Assembly (NCBI GenBank): GCA_947628955.1
Contig: CANRBX010000004.1
Location: forward strand, 1 to 64,000
Direction of reading: 5' to 3'
DNA length: 64,000 bases
Source: an uncultured Lachnospiraceae bacterium
Lineage (GTDB): Bacteria > Bacillota > Clostridia > Lachnospirales > Lachnospiraceae
The notes under the pieces were generated by a model that saw nothing but the letters and a program-made list of their open reading frames with translations, had not been told where the DNA came from and did not search any database. Each line of letters begins with the position of its first letter. The first letter of the stretch is position 1. Below are positions 17,111 through 25,420 of the stretch, piece after piece. The translations under genes were made by a program, and so were the position numbers.

Positions 17111-18142
17111 ATGAAGCGGTTCCATGAAAAGATGAACAATGGAGAGGTATATTTTATCGCGGAAATGAGCGCTAACCACGGCGGAAGCATTGACAATGCA
17201 TTGAAGATTGTAAGGGAAGCTGCCCAGGCCGGCGCTGACTGTGTAAAGATCCAGACCTACACGGCTGATTCTATGACGATTGATTGCGACAACGAATACT
17301 TCCAGATCAAAGGCGGTCTATGGGATGGATATAAGCTGTATGATCTCTATCAGGATGCTGGGACGCCGTATGAATGGCAGGCGCGGATAAAGGAAGAATG
17401 TGACCGGTGCGGGGTGGATTTTTTATCTACACCGTTTGACAGGGCAGCAGTCGATTTCCTGGAAAGCATCGGGGCAGAGGCATATAAGATTGCAAGTTTT
17501 GAGCTGGTTGATATCCCACTTATTGAGTATGCAGCATTAAAAGGAAAGCCAATGATCATATCAACGGGAATGGGGAGCCTGAAAGAGATACAGGATGCGG
17601 TGGAAGCATGCCGCAGAGCTGGGAATGATAGGATCGTGCTCCTGAAATGCTGCAGTGAGTACCCGGCATCATGGGAGGACATGCACCTGGGCAATATACC
17701 GGATATGGCGGAACGTTTTGGGGTTCCTGTCGGTTTGTCAGACCATAGCGCGGGAAGCCTGGGGGCAGTGGCAGGCGCGGTTCTCGGGGCATGTGTGATC
17801 GAAAAACATGTTAAGCTGGAAGGGGTGGAAAGCCCAGATAGCAAATTCAGTATGACGATGGATGGGTTTGCACGGATGGTCCGGGATGTCAAAAATGCGA
17901 AAGCGATAACCCGGGGCCCGGTATATGACCTGACTGACGGCGAGAAAAGTTCGACGGTATTCCGTCGGAGCGTCTTTGCGGTAAAGGATATCGCAGCGGG
18001 AGAGTGTTTTACGGAGGAAAACCTGCGTGTCATCCGTCCGGGTTATGGGATAGCCCCGAAGCATCTGCCTGCATTACTTGGAAGAAAAAGCAGGCGGGAC
18101 ATCCACAGGGGAGAACCGATTGTTCCAGATGATCTGGAATGA
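17111..18142 (+). CDS. pseI: Pseudaminic acid synthase (PseI, NeuB family with SAF domain)
   Basis: The 343-residue protein has an N-terminal NeuB TIM-barrel with FIAEMSANHGGS, GADCVKIQTYT, DFLSTPFD, YKIASFELVDIPLI and LLKCCSEYPA. A C-terminal SAF antifreeze-like domain runs from about residue 285 (SSTVFRRSVFAVKDI, VIRPGYGIAPKH). It condenses the 6-deoxy-2,4-diacylamino-L-altrose with phosphoenolpyruvate to the nine-carbon acid. ATG 17111 is used because GGGAGA precedes it and the barrel starts soon after; the frame is open up to ATG 17069. It sits between the CMP-transferase and the GNAT gene. Confidence 0.94.
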   Translation: MKRFHEKMNNGEVYFIAEMSANHGGSIDNALKIVREAAQAGADCVKIQTYTADSMTIDCDNEYFQIKGGLWDGYKLYDLYQDAGTPYEWQARIKEECDRCGVDFLSTPFDRAAVDFLESIGAEAYKIASFELVDIPLIEYAALKGKPMIISTGMGSLKEIQDAVEACRRAGNDRIVLLKCCSEYPASWEDMHLGNIPDMAERFGVPVGLSDHSAGSLGAVAGAVLGACVIEKHVKLEGVESPDSKFSMTMDGFARMVRDVKNAKAITRGPVYDLTDGEKSSTVFRRSVFAVKDIAAGECFTEENLRVIRPGYGIAPKHLPALLGRKSRRDIHRGEPIVPDDLE

Positions 18143-18166
18143 AAACAGCTGGCGGAGGACGTTAGA

Positions 18167-18730
18167 ATGCAAAAGGAAGAATTATATTTGCGGGAAGCTA
18201 TGCTGTCAGACATAGATATGTTGTTTAAGCTGGCAAATGATGAGACTGTAAGGAAAAACGCGTTCCATATGGCTCCCATTTCTTATGGTGAGCATAAGGA
18301 ATGGTTCGGAAGGATGATAGAAGACGATTCCCAGTTGCAGTTTATCCTGATGTCAGGCAGTTTGCGTGTTGGACAGATTCGGTTGACGCTGAACGGGGAC
18401 AGTGCGGAAATTGATTACAGTATTGTTTCCGAGAAGAGGGGAATGGGTTATGGGAAAAAGATGGTACAGCTTATAAAAGGGTTATTACACACGCGATATC
18501 CGTCCATACAAAAGCTGACTGCCAAAGTGAAACCGTCAAATGCGGCATCCATTTATTGTTTTGAGGAAAATGGATTTCAGGAGACTTATGAACAGTATGA
18601 ATTTAATATGGCAGCGTACCAGGAAGAAGTAGAATTGATAGACGATAATTACTCGGGGGGGGGTATTCCTGTACTTGACGAACAACAAAAACGCCCTTCC
18701 CCTTTTCCGATGGATTTCGGAGAGGTGTGA
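18167..18730 (+). CDS. pseH: GNAT acetyltransferase (PseH-like); frame altered at a poly-G tract
   Basis: The first ~165 residues form a complete GNAT domain: LREAMLSDIDMLFKLAND, GQIRLTLNG, the acetyl-CoA loop SEKRGMGYGKKM (near residue 90), AKVKPSNAASIYCFEENGF. It should N-acetylate C4 of the amino sugar before hydrolysis by PseG. After SGG the frame crosses nine G (18655-18663), then runs into a tail of about 20 residues without family likeness and stops at 18730. With eight G the frame would instead continue into the formyltransferase domain downstream, giving one fusion of about 364 residues. As sequenced, the GNAT domain is intact and the formyltransferase is detached. Confidence 0.85.
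   Translation: MQKEELYLREAMLSDIDMLFKLANDETVRKNAFHMAPISYGEHKEWFGRMIEDDSQLQFILMSGSLRVGQIRLTLNGDSAEIDYSIVSEKRGMGYGKKMVQLIKGLLHTRYPSIQKLTAKVKPSNAASIYCFEENGFQETYEQYEFNMAAYQEEVELIDDNYSGGGIPVLDEQQKRPSPFPMDFGEV
18655..18663 (+). repeat. Poly-G tract (9 G) between GNAT and formyltransferase domains
   Basis: Nine G in a row on the coding strand, followed by TATTCC. In the present length the upstream GNAT frame leaves the formyltransferase frame. A length of 8 (or 11) G joins both domains in one frame through S-G-G-V-F-L-Y. Runs of this length are prone to slipped-strand mispairing. Three similar tracts occur in this window, all followed by TA on the coding strand. Confidence 0.85.
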
Positions 18731-19262
18731 AGCTGCAGTATTTAGCGACAGGCTGACAGTTGATGTATTGGGGCGGCTGAAACCAAGACTAGTTATCAGT
18801 TATAACTACATGTACCTGATCCCCACGGAATGTATAAGCTATATGAACGGGAATATTGTAAATCTGCACATTGCCTTGTTGCCTTGGAATCGTGGTTTCA
18901 GTCCCAATATTTGGAGTTTTATTAACGGCACACCCAAAGGTGTCACAATCCATAAGGTCTCGACCAGATTAGACGAAGGGGATATCCTGTATCAAAAGAA
19001 AGTATGGTTTGAGCCGTCAGATGAAACATTTGAAACAACCTATAAGAAACTAAATGAGGTAATTGTAGAATTGTTTCAGAAAAACTGGGATGATATATAC
19101 AGTGGAGAATGGCGTAATCATATTTACAGACAGCAGGGAGAGGGAACATATCATTCCATTAGCGATCTGAAGGAATTACGCAGGAAGTTGGATTTTAACT
19201 GGACGGATAATATTGCTGCGTTTCTGGAACGCTATAATGTCTTAAAGACGGGAGAGGACTGA
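18675..19262 (+). CDS. Formyltransferase domain (N10-formyl-THF dependent), start lost by poly-G shift
   Basis: The 195 residues read from TTG 18675 contain the formyltransferase core: VISYNYMYLIP, then VNLHIALLPWNRGFSPNIW with the Asn and His of the catalytic triad, and LDEGDILYQ with the Asp. It should formylate an amino group of the pseudaminic-type sugar. The first beta strand (VFLYLTNN) begins before TTG 18675, and no ATG, GTG or TTG lies upstream between the nearest stops and the G-tract, so the present frame lacks a good start. With 8 G it would be the C-terminal half of a GNAT-formyltransferase fusion. The paralogue at 20727 has the same core and its own ATG. The next gene starts one base after the stop. 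Confidence 0.8.
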   Translation: MTNNKNALPLFRWISERCEAAVFSDRLTVDVLGRLKPRLVISYNYMYLIPTECISYMNGNIVNLHIALLPWNRGFSPNIWSFINGTPKGVTIHKVSTRLDEGDILYQKKVWFEPSDETFETTYKKLNEVIVELFQKNWDDIYSGEWRNHIYRQQGEGTYHSISDLKELRRKLDFNWTDNIAAFLERYNVLKTGED

Positions 19263-19263
19263 A

Positions 19264-19947
19264 ATGACCAGTTATGTGATAGCAACGGTAAAATCTTGGA
19301 ATATGCAAAACTTCTATTTTTTGAAAGAAAAATTCCCGGAATATGATTTCATATTGATTACGGATAAGAAGGATCTGACATACGAAAGACTGGAAGAAAT
19401 TAATCCGCGTTTTGTTTTTTTCCCCCACTGGTCATGGATTATCCCGGAGAAAATATACAGCCGCTTCAATTGTGTTGTCTTCCATATGACCGACCTTCCG
19501 TTTGGGAGGGGAGGGAGCCCGCTCCAGAACCTGCTCGTCCGAGGAATCTATGACACAAAGGTATCCGCCATTAGAGTCAAGAGGGGAATGGATACAGGGC
19601 CTGTATATCTTAAGAAACCGTTGGATATATCCTGCGGGAACGCCGATGATATTCTTAAGAGGGTATCGTCTATCGTATTTAATGAAATGATACCGGCTTT
19701 TTTACAAAGTGATATCGCCTGCCAGGAGCAGGAAGGCAAGCCGGTTGCGTTTAAACGAAGGCTGCCGGAACAGAGCGAGATCCCATCCGGGCTTTCCCAG
19801 CGTCAGATATACGATTATATCCGCATGCTGGACGGTGAGGGATATCCGGCAGCATTTGTAAAGGCCGGACAGAACCGGATCTATTTCAGAAACGCAAGAT
19901 ATGAAGGTGGAAAGGTTTCAGCAGAAGCTTTTTTCGGAGGAGGGTAA
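19264..19947 (+). CDS. Formyltransferase family protein, second paralogue
   Basis: The 227-residue protein has the sequence FHMTDLPFGRGGSPLQNL in its formyltransferase core and MDTGPVYLKKPL with the Asp near residue 118, followed by a ~60-residue C-terminal domain (SQRQIYDYIRMLDGEGYPAA) like the small domain of methionyl-tRNA formyltransferase relatives. This layout is common for sugar N-formyltransferases in nonulosonic acid loci. It likely formylates an amino sugar, perhaps after deacetylation by the PIG-L enzyme encoded next. It starts one base after the previous stop. Which of the three formyltransferases acts on which position is unknown. Confidence 0.82.
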   Translation: MTSYVIATVKSWNMQNFYFLKEKFPEYDFILITDKKDLTYERLEEINPRFVFFPHWSWIIPEKIYSRFNCVVFHMTDLPFGRGGSPLQNLLVRGIYDTKVSAIRVKRGMDTGPVYLKKPLDISCGNADDILKRVSSIVFNEMIPAFLQSDIACQEQEGKPVAFKRRLPEQSEIPSGLSQRQIYDYIRMLDGEGYPAAFVKAGQNRIYFRNARYEGGKVSAEAFFGGG

Positions 19948-19952
19948 TAACC

Positions 19953-20696
19953 ATGAGAAACGTGCTTATTGTAGCAGCTCATCCGGATGATGAGATACTG
20001 GGCGTCGGGGGAACGGTCAAAGTCCTTGCTGACGCAGGCGTTGTGGTCAGGGCGCTGATACTGGCGGAAGGGCAGACATCCCGCACAGAGAAAAGGGAGG
20101 ACACGCCTCTGGACGTTATTATCCGCCTGAGGGAAAACGCAGCAGCAGCTGCTGAAATTATGGGATTTACGAGCATTGATTTCTGCGATTTTCCCGATAA
20201 CCGGATGGACGGCGTGAACCTTCTGGATATTATAAAAGTAGTATCACAGTATATAGAAAAGTACAGTCCAGATACGATTTTCACGCACCATCATGGAGAC
20301 TTAAATATAGACCACAGGCGAGTCTGCGAAGCTGTGCTGACAGCATGCCGTCCAACCGGAAAGGATGCAGTCAAGCGGATATATGCTTTTGAGACCCCAT
20401 CGTCTACGGAATGGAATTATACATACGAGAACAGCTTCCGGCCGAACGTTTACGTTGATATCAGCGGAGCGATAGAAGTGAAAGCGAAAGGAATGAACTG
20501 TTATGAAAGCGAACGGACGGAATTTCCGCACCCGCGCAGCGAAGGGGCCCTCCGTGCTTTGGCCCGGTATAGAGGAAGCAATTCCGGAATGGAGTATGCG
20601 GAAGGGTTTATGCTTTTAAGAGAGACTGTGGAGATTCGGAAGCTCAGAGATTGGCATCCAATAGGAATTGGGGGGGGGTATAAGTCCATGGGCTGA
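19953..20696 (+). CDS. PIG-L/LmbE-family N-deacetylase with poly-G tail
   Basis: The 247-residue protein has the zinc motif AAHPDDEILGVGG at the N-terminus and HHHGDLNIDHRRV near residue 110, both complete. It should remove an N-acetyl group from a sugar, freeing the amine for the formyltransferases around it. The domain normally ends near GFMLLRE (residue 225). The remaining ~20 residues cross nine G (20670-20678) and stop at TGA 20694-20696. With eight G the frame would go on for 12 more codons and end in ATGA exactly over the start codon of the next gene at 20727, the usual coupled arrangement in this operon. Confidence 0.88.
   Translation: MRNVLIVAAHPDDEILGVGGTVKVLADAGVVVRALILAEGQTSRTEKREDTPLDVIIRLRENAAAAAEIMGFTSIDFCDFPDNRMDGVNLLDIIKVVSQYIEKYSPDTIFTHHHGDLNIDHRRVCEAVLTACRPTGKDAVKRIYAFETPSSTEWNYTYENSFRPNVYVDISGAIEVKAKGMNCYESERTEFPHPRSEGALRALARYRGSNSGMEYAEGFMLLRETVEIRKLRDWHPIGIGGGYKSMG
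20670..20678 (+). repeat. Poly-G tract (9 G) in the deacetylase tail
   Basis: Nine G on the coding strand followed by TATAAG. The observed length closes the deacetylase frame 31 bases before the next start codon. Eight G would move the stop to 20728-20730 (present numbering), overlapping ATG 20727 and coupling translation of the third formyltransferase. Ten G would stop at once (GTA TAA). The tract could therefore tune expression of the downstream gene rather than inactivate the deacetylase. Confidence 0.8.
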
Positions 20697-20726
20697 TACT
20701 GGCAGTCAATGCCGGGTGCTGGCGGC

Positions 20727-21308
20727 ATGAAGATCCTATGCTTGTATAACAATATCTGTGCTGAAGAACTTTTTGACTGGCTTCAGAAACAGGGGCATGA
20801 GGTATACTTATGCAGAGAACAGCTAGAAGACGTATGGTGTGTACGGCAGGAGTTTGACCTTGCAGTCAGTTATACTTACCGGTTTATCCTTAAGGAAAGT
20901 ACATTAAAAGCCCTTAGCGGTAATGTGGTGAATCTTCATAATTCCTTCCTGCCATGGAACAGGGGAGCTGACCCCAATATATGGAGCATAGTTGATAGTA
21001 CACCGCGTGGAGTTACCCTTCATTATATGGATTATGAACTGGACAAGGGTTACATTATTGCTCAGAGGTTTGTGCCGATGAACAGGGAGAAAACGCTTGC
21101 GGAAAATTATTATATATTGGATAAAGCAGCAAAAGAATTGTTTAAAGAAGCATTTATATATTACGATTATTGGGAGTCACTAAAGAAGAAAGTGGTGGGT
21201 TCTGGAAACTATCACTCGGTAAAAGATGGAGAAAGAATCAAAAAAAACATTTCTTCTTATGAAATGAGAGCGGATGAGTTGATACATATCTGTAAAGGCT
21301 TCGGATAA
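20727..21308 (+). CDS. Formyltransferase family protein, third paralogue
   Basis: The 193-residue protein starts with MKILCLYNN (the first Rossmann strand) and has the full core VNLHNSFLPWNRGADPNIW and a YELDKGYIIAQ segment with the Asp. It lacks the C-terminal domain of the second paralogue. It is closest to the detached formyltransferase at 18675 and shows what that one's N-terminus should look like. It probably transfers a formyl group from N10-formyl-tetrahydrofolate to an amino sugar. ATG 20727 begins the fold; the frame is open back to ATG 20709, which would add only MPGAGG. No strong ribosome binding site is seen, so coupling to the deacetylase may matter. Confidence 0.83.
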   Translation: MKILCLYNNICAEELFDWLQKQGHEVYLCREQLEDVWCVRQEFDLAVSYTYRFILKESTLKALSGNVVNLHNSFLPWNRGADPNIWSIVDSTPRGVTLHYMDYELDKGYIIAQRFVPMNREKTLAENYYILDKAAKELFKEAFIYYDYWESLKKKVVGSGNYHSVKDGERIKKNISSYEMRADELIHICKGFG

Positions 21309-21333
21309 GGAGCAGAATTGAGGTATAGTTATT

Positions 21334-22374
21334 GTGATTTATATCAGGACAGATGGAAATGGAGAAATAGGAATCGGGCATGTCATGCGCTGTCTCTCCA
21401 TCGCGGAGGAATATAGACACCAGGGCGGCGAGGCCATATTTTTGATGGCAGATGAAAGGGCGGCAGATCTGATTAAAAAGAATGGTTTTTCTTATATATG
21501 TCTGAACTCGGTGTGGAATGATCTTGAGCAGGAACTGGATACCATGATCGAAATCACTGAAGAAAAAAAGATTCCGCTGCTGCTGGTAGATTCCTATTTT
21601 GTTACAGAGAAATACCTTTCTGCGTTAAGAAAACACACGAGGATTGCATATATTGATGATATAGATCAGTTTATCTACCCGGTGGATATTCTAATTAATT
21701 ATAACGTTTATGCGGAGCAGCTAGATTATCCATGGAGGTATAGGGATGCGGGAGTGACGGCAAAGTTTGTACTCGGATGCAGGTATGCGCCTTTGCGTGA
21801 GGAGTTCAGGGGGAGAGTGCGTTCCATTTCTCAACGGGTGCAAAAGGTGCTGATCACAACCGGAGGAACCGATATCTATGATGTGACGGGTCATTTGCTT
21901 GAGCATTTAAGTAAACAACGCTGGTTCCCGGAATTGGAGTTTGAGGTGATTGCAGGAAGGTTTAACAGTCACATTGGTGAACTTGCTGCCAAATGGGAAC
22001 GGTATGATAATATACGTTTCCATTACAATGTCACGGACATGGCAGACTATATGATGGCATGTGATGTGGCTGTAACTGCTGGCGGAAGCACTGTGTATGA
22101 ACTAATGGCCTGTGGGACACCTGCGATTGTTTATACATTAGCAGATAATCAGAGGGACATTGCGAAAACAGTTTCCGAGATGGAGTTAATTCCGTGGGCG
22201 GGAGATGTGAGGAAAGATATTAACTTATGTTGTTGTACAATTATGAATATAATTGAGGAATATATCGGAAATTATAGAAGAAAACAGGTTAGTAGACGGA
22301 TGCAGAAGTTAGTGGATGGGTATGGAGGCAAGAGACTGGCAGCATTGCTAAGGACGTATGATAGTAGGTTTTGA
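21334..22374 (+). CDS. pseG: UDP-2,4-diacetamido-2,4,6-trideoxy-beta-L-altropyranose hydrolase (PseG)
   Basis: The 346-residue GT-B-like hydrolase starts at GTG 21334 with IYIRTDGNGEIGIGHVMRCL, the PseG signature with the catalytic His in GHVMRC. The C-domain has LITTGGTD, and VTAGGSTVYELMACGTP near residue 245. It removes UDP from the diacylated altrose sugar so PseI can condense it with PEP. A GAGG-like site lies about 10 bases before the GTG. It is the last gene of the + operon; 215 bases of non-coding sequence separate it from the insertion sequence. Confidence 0.93.
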   Translation: MIYIRTDGNGEIGIGHVMRCLSIAEEYRHQGGEAIFLMADERAADLIKKNGFSYICLNSVWNDLEQELDTMIEITEEKKIPLLLVDSYFVTEKYLSALRKHTRIAYIDDIDQFIYPVDILINYNVYAEQLDYPWRYRDAGVTAKFVLGCRYAPLREEFRGRVRSISQRVQKVLITTGGTDIYDVTGHLLEHLSKQRWFPELEFEVIAGRFNSHIGELAAKWERYDNIRFHYNVTDMADYMMACDVAVTAGGSTVYELMACGTPAIVYTLADNQRDIAKTVSEMELIPWAGDVRKDINLCCCTIMNIIEEYIGNYRRKQVSRRMQKLVDGYGGKRLAALLRTYDSRF

Positions 22375-22589
22375 TCCCTTTTTAACTTTTTAAAATCCTC
22401 AGAGAATTATTACTATGAAACAAAACCTTCCGGGTAGCCAAGAAAGCACAGACTGCCCCTATTGTTGCTGATCTCCCAAGAAGTCCATAGGTAGAACCCA
22501 ATCAAGCAGAGCAATAAAAAGTCAATTCAACTTATCGACAACACCCCTATCAAACTTAAAAAGGTTGATTCTGAATTGAACTGTCAGGC
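22375..22589. other. Gap between the + operon end and the IS110 gene
   Basis: No gene is seen in these 215 bases. An 8-bp inverted repeat (22522-22529 and 22572-22579, TCAATTCA / TGAATTGA) with a 42-base spacer lies close to the transposase stop. No clear intrinsic terminator with a T-run is visible after pseG, so the end of the + transcript is not defined. Part of this stretch is probably the right end of the insertion sequence. Confidence 0.3.
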
Positions 22590-24150
22590 TTATGCGGCAA
22601 CTGCTGGAGCCTTCCAGCCAAGCGCTTTTAACTTCTTAAGGTACGCATTGATTTTGCGTTCCTTATTGAACTGATTGTAATAATCAGCTCCAAGATCCTT
22701 GAAAACAACTCCATCCTTTAGGATGTGGTATATCGCAATCAGCATGGAATGAGCTACTGCCACACAGGCACGCTTTGACCCACGGTGGGCGCTGATCCTC
22801 ATAAACTGCGCATGAAAGTAGGACTTCTTATTTTTTACAGCTGCATGTGCACAGGTGACCAGTGTCGTCCGCAAGAGGGAGTTCCCTTTTCTTGTTTTAC
22901 CGGACTTCCTTTTCCGGGCACTTTCATTGTCACCAGGGCATAATCCAGCCAGGATGATATGTGCTTATCTGTAGGAAAACGGGCCATATCTGTGCCAATG
23001 ACGGAGATGATGGCCTGGGCACTGGTGTTCCCTATGCCGGTCACATCCTGGATGGCCTGCGAAGCCTGCTTTTCTTCCGGTTTCATAAAGTTGTCGATCT
23101 CATCATCCAGGTTTTTGATGTGAGCATTCAGTTCATCCAAGTGGGCAAGAAGCTCTTTCATCATCCTGCGCTGGAGAGGGGACATCACGCCATTCAGGTC
23201 ATCCATGATCTGCTCCTTTGTGGCTTTGAGGTTATGGGCAATGATTTTCCGCTCATACATCTCATCGTATTTTGCCTCGTCAATGGATTCTCCGGTAAGG
23301 AGATATTCCAGGATACTGCGAGCACTTTTGCCATTGATGTCGGATACAGTTCCGGACAGCTTGATGTTGGCCCTTCCAACATTTTTTGAAGTCGATTCAG
23401 CTCTCTGGTACGTTCCCCCACAAGGCTCTTGCGGTAACGGACTAATTCTCTTAGTTCCCTCTGATCTTTGTCAGGGATGTAACTGGGCTGAAGCAGGTCT
23501 GCGATCCATTCCGCATCTTTTACGTCTGTTTTCCGGCCAGGGACAGCTTTCATATGGCGGGCATTGACCACCATGGCGTTCAGACCGGAAGATTCAAGGA
23601 TGTTATACAGAGGCTTCCAATAAGAGGCTGTGCTCTCCATGGCGACCATTTCACAGCCGCCTTCCCTGAGCCAGTCAGCTAATTCAAGAAGTTCTCTGGT
23701 TGTTGCACCAAAGTCACGTACTTCCTGCTTTCTGCCGCACCGGAAGCAGGCAACGATAAGCTTTTTGTGCACATCAATACCACAACATTTGTCGTAAATT
23801 TTATCCATACTGGCATCTCCTTCGTAAAATTTACGGCACGGTACTCTGTCTCTTATCATTTTACTATACGTCCTTTTGCCTATGAGATGGCTGGACAGGT
23901 GGTGGTGTGAATGAGAGTACCTGAAATCAGTTTAGATAACGAGCTGCAGGCTCAAAATAAACACGATCTTTACCGTTACTATAAATATAAATGGAAATAC
24001 CAACAAACTCAATACCTTACAGCCTGCACAGTTTCATTTATGGTGGTTCCAAGTGTGCGGGCATGGGGGTTTAGATAATATTTCCATCCTCTCTGAATAT
24101 TCCGGTACACCGCACCGGAATATTTACGCCTGGTGCCTGGTCAGATCCGG
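22520..24150 (-). mobile_element. IS110-family insertion sequence (ends not defined)
   Basis: The element consists of the frameshifted IS110 transposase (22590-23808) and non-coding flanks. IS110 elements have no terminal inverted repeats, so the ends given are approximate. In this family the non-coding end upstream of the transposase encodes a guide ('bridge') RNA. Here that end is 23809-~24150, which holds no gene and contains an 11-bp perfect hairpin (24096-24124). It sits exactly between the convergent tails of two glycan operons and breaks no recognisable gene. Confidence 0.6.
22590..23808 (-). pseudogene. IS110-family transposase, two single-base frameshifts
   Basis: Three overlapping frames read together give one transposase of about 405 residues. 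The N-terminal DEDD RuvC-like domain has GIDVHKK, VAMESTASYWKPL and GRKTDVKDAEW. The C-terminal Transposase_20 domain has IQDVTGIGNTSAQAII, and a Lys/Arg-rich segment leads to the end. The first shift is at about 23371, where a run of G on the coding strand is one short after KMLEG; the second is at about 22951, where W-A-G reads out of frame. One G inserted at each site restores a continuous protein. ATG 23808 has GGAGAT upstream. Both shifts are in G-runs, so decay and homopolymer miscalling are both possible. Confidence 0.88.
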
Positions 24151-24250
24151 CAGCAAGCGGAGTGCGCATAACGGCCCTTGGCAGAAATCTTTATGCAAGT
24201 CGATAAGAATTATTACCTACTTACCTTAAAAGTAAATATTCATATATCTC
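23809..24250 (-). other. Gene-free stretch upstream of the IS110 transposase, with a perfect hairpin
   Basis: About 440 bases without a gene lie between the transposase start and the 3' end of the acyltransferase. The most distinct structure is an inverted repeat at 24096-24106 and 24114-24124 (AATATTCCGGT with its exact complement, 7-base loop). No T-run follows on either strand, so it is not a typical terminator. It may belong to the guide-RNA end of the IS110 element or be the end of the - operon's transcript. Confidence 0.45.
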
Positions 24251-25275
24251 TCAATATACGCATCCTTTAATTGGCGTATGCGCGATAAACATAGATAGAA
24301 AATAGCAGATAATATATATTCCGCAGCATCCTAAAAATGATCCCTCTGGCCAACCATACTGTGGCTGTATAAACCAACATAGCAGATTATGGACTCCAAA
24401 ATGCAGACAGTAAATACCCAATGTATAATCGGTTAATCTTATAATCACATTTTTTATTTTGCCTGTGCACCAGTTAAAAGGTAATAGCCAAAAAAAGAAT
24501 ACGAAACACCCTGCTACGATAATCTTTTCTATCCCTGCACAACCATAGCCTTCAGGTACTGTGAACACTGGATATATAATTAAAAAAGAAACAACAAGAA
24601 ACAACCCTGTAATCAGACTTTTTCTTGGTAACATCTCTTTGATCCGTTCGAATACTTTAAAATGCCCTGTAATCAAACCGCATACCGCTGCTATCGGCAG
24701 CATTTCAATCAGGCGTCCTAACGGATATCTTAATTCAAAGCGCATCTTTCCCCAAAGTGATAAATTAATCCCCGAATATTGTAATACTAATGAGAGCAGA
24801 CTCAGCATTCCAAAAACAATCCATTTCCTATCAGATTTCCAGACCTTGACTATAGTTGAAAACAGTATCGTCAACCATATAAGATTCACCTGATACCATA
24901 GCACGCCATCAAGGTTGTGTGAATGTCCCGTTATTAATTGCCAAAACAGATCTTTTATGCTGATATCTAAGGCTACCAACCCGATAATATTGAACAACTT
25001 ATATATAAGATAATAAGCGCATCCCCAAAATATATGCGGAAATATCAACCTTTTCAATCGCTTTTTGAGTTTTACTGTTACCCCCCCTCTCTCAAAAAAG
25101 CATCCGCTGTTAAATACATCGACATGAACATAAATATTGGCACATGATAAGCACGCATTCTAAAAAACAGATAACGAATTCCGGTTCCAGAAACACTAGA
25201 TCTCCAAAAATGAGTCAGGATAACTTCGAAACACATCCATGCTCTCAAAATACATAAACCAACGTTTTTCTTCAT
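24251..25275 (-). CDS. Acyltransferase_3 family membrane protein, out of frame at a poly-G tract (phase OFF)
   Basis: Two frames make one gene. ATG 25275 starts VGLCILRAWMCFEVILTHF, with the conserved His of the Acyltransferase_3 family, and runs to FLREGG and a TAA directly after seven G. The other frame continues with VTVKLKKRLKRLIFPHIFWG and about nine further membrane segments to 24251, ending near FIAHTPIKG. One more G (eight) joins them into a protein of about 340 residues. The family O-acetylates or otherwise O-acylates surface sugars at the membrane. It is the last gene of the - operon. As sequenced it makes only a 65-residue stub, so the gene is OFF. Confidence 0.87.
25081..25087 (-). 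repeat. Poly-G tract (7 G on coding strand) inside the acyltransferase
   Basis: Seven G on the - strand, after GAGA and before TAACAG. Seven G creates an in-frame TAA right after the tract. Eight G gives GGG GGG GTA ACA and restores the acyltransferase frame. It is the only tract of the four that is one short rather than one long of eight, as slippage in both directions would produce. Confidence 0.85.
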
Positions 25276-25420
25276 TTCGTATCCCTGCCACTACATTTGT
25301 ATACTGCAGCATTAAGAAACATGCCCAGATAATCTAGCAGCGCCGTCTTTTCCATATAGCGCACTGCTTTCCCGTGATTATCCCGGCCCTGCCACCCTGT
25401 AGTATCCATTCCTGGCGCCC

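Noticed and set aside
17350..18033. A 227-codon - strand frame opposite pseI
   Set aside because: Antisense of a complete NeuB-family gene; no motif or ribosome binding site.
22522..22579. The 8-bp inverted repeat near the transposase end as an IS terminal repeat or terminator
   Set aside because: The spacer is 42 bases, there is no T-run, and IS110 elements lack terminal inverted repeats.
24096..24124. The 11-bp perfect hairpin as an intrinsic terminator of either operon
   Set aside because: No T-run follows on either strand. It is kept only as a structure of unknown role.
25272..25420. A small gene between manA and the acyltransferase
   Set aside because: An open frame exists, but its upstream part is a shadow of manA and the remainder (about 45 codons) shows no family likeness.
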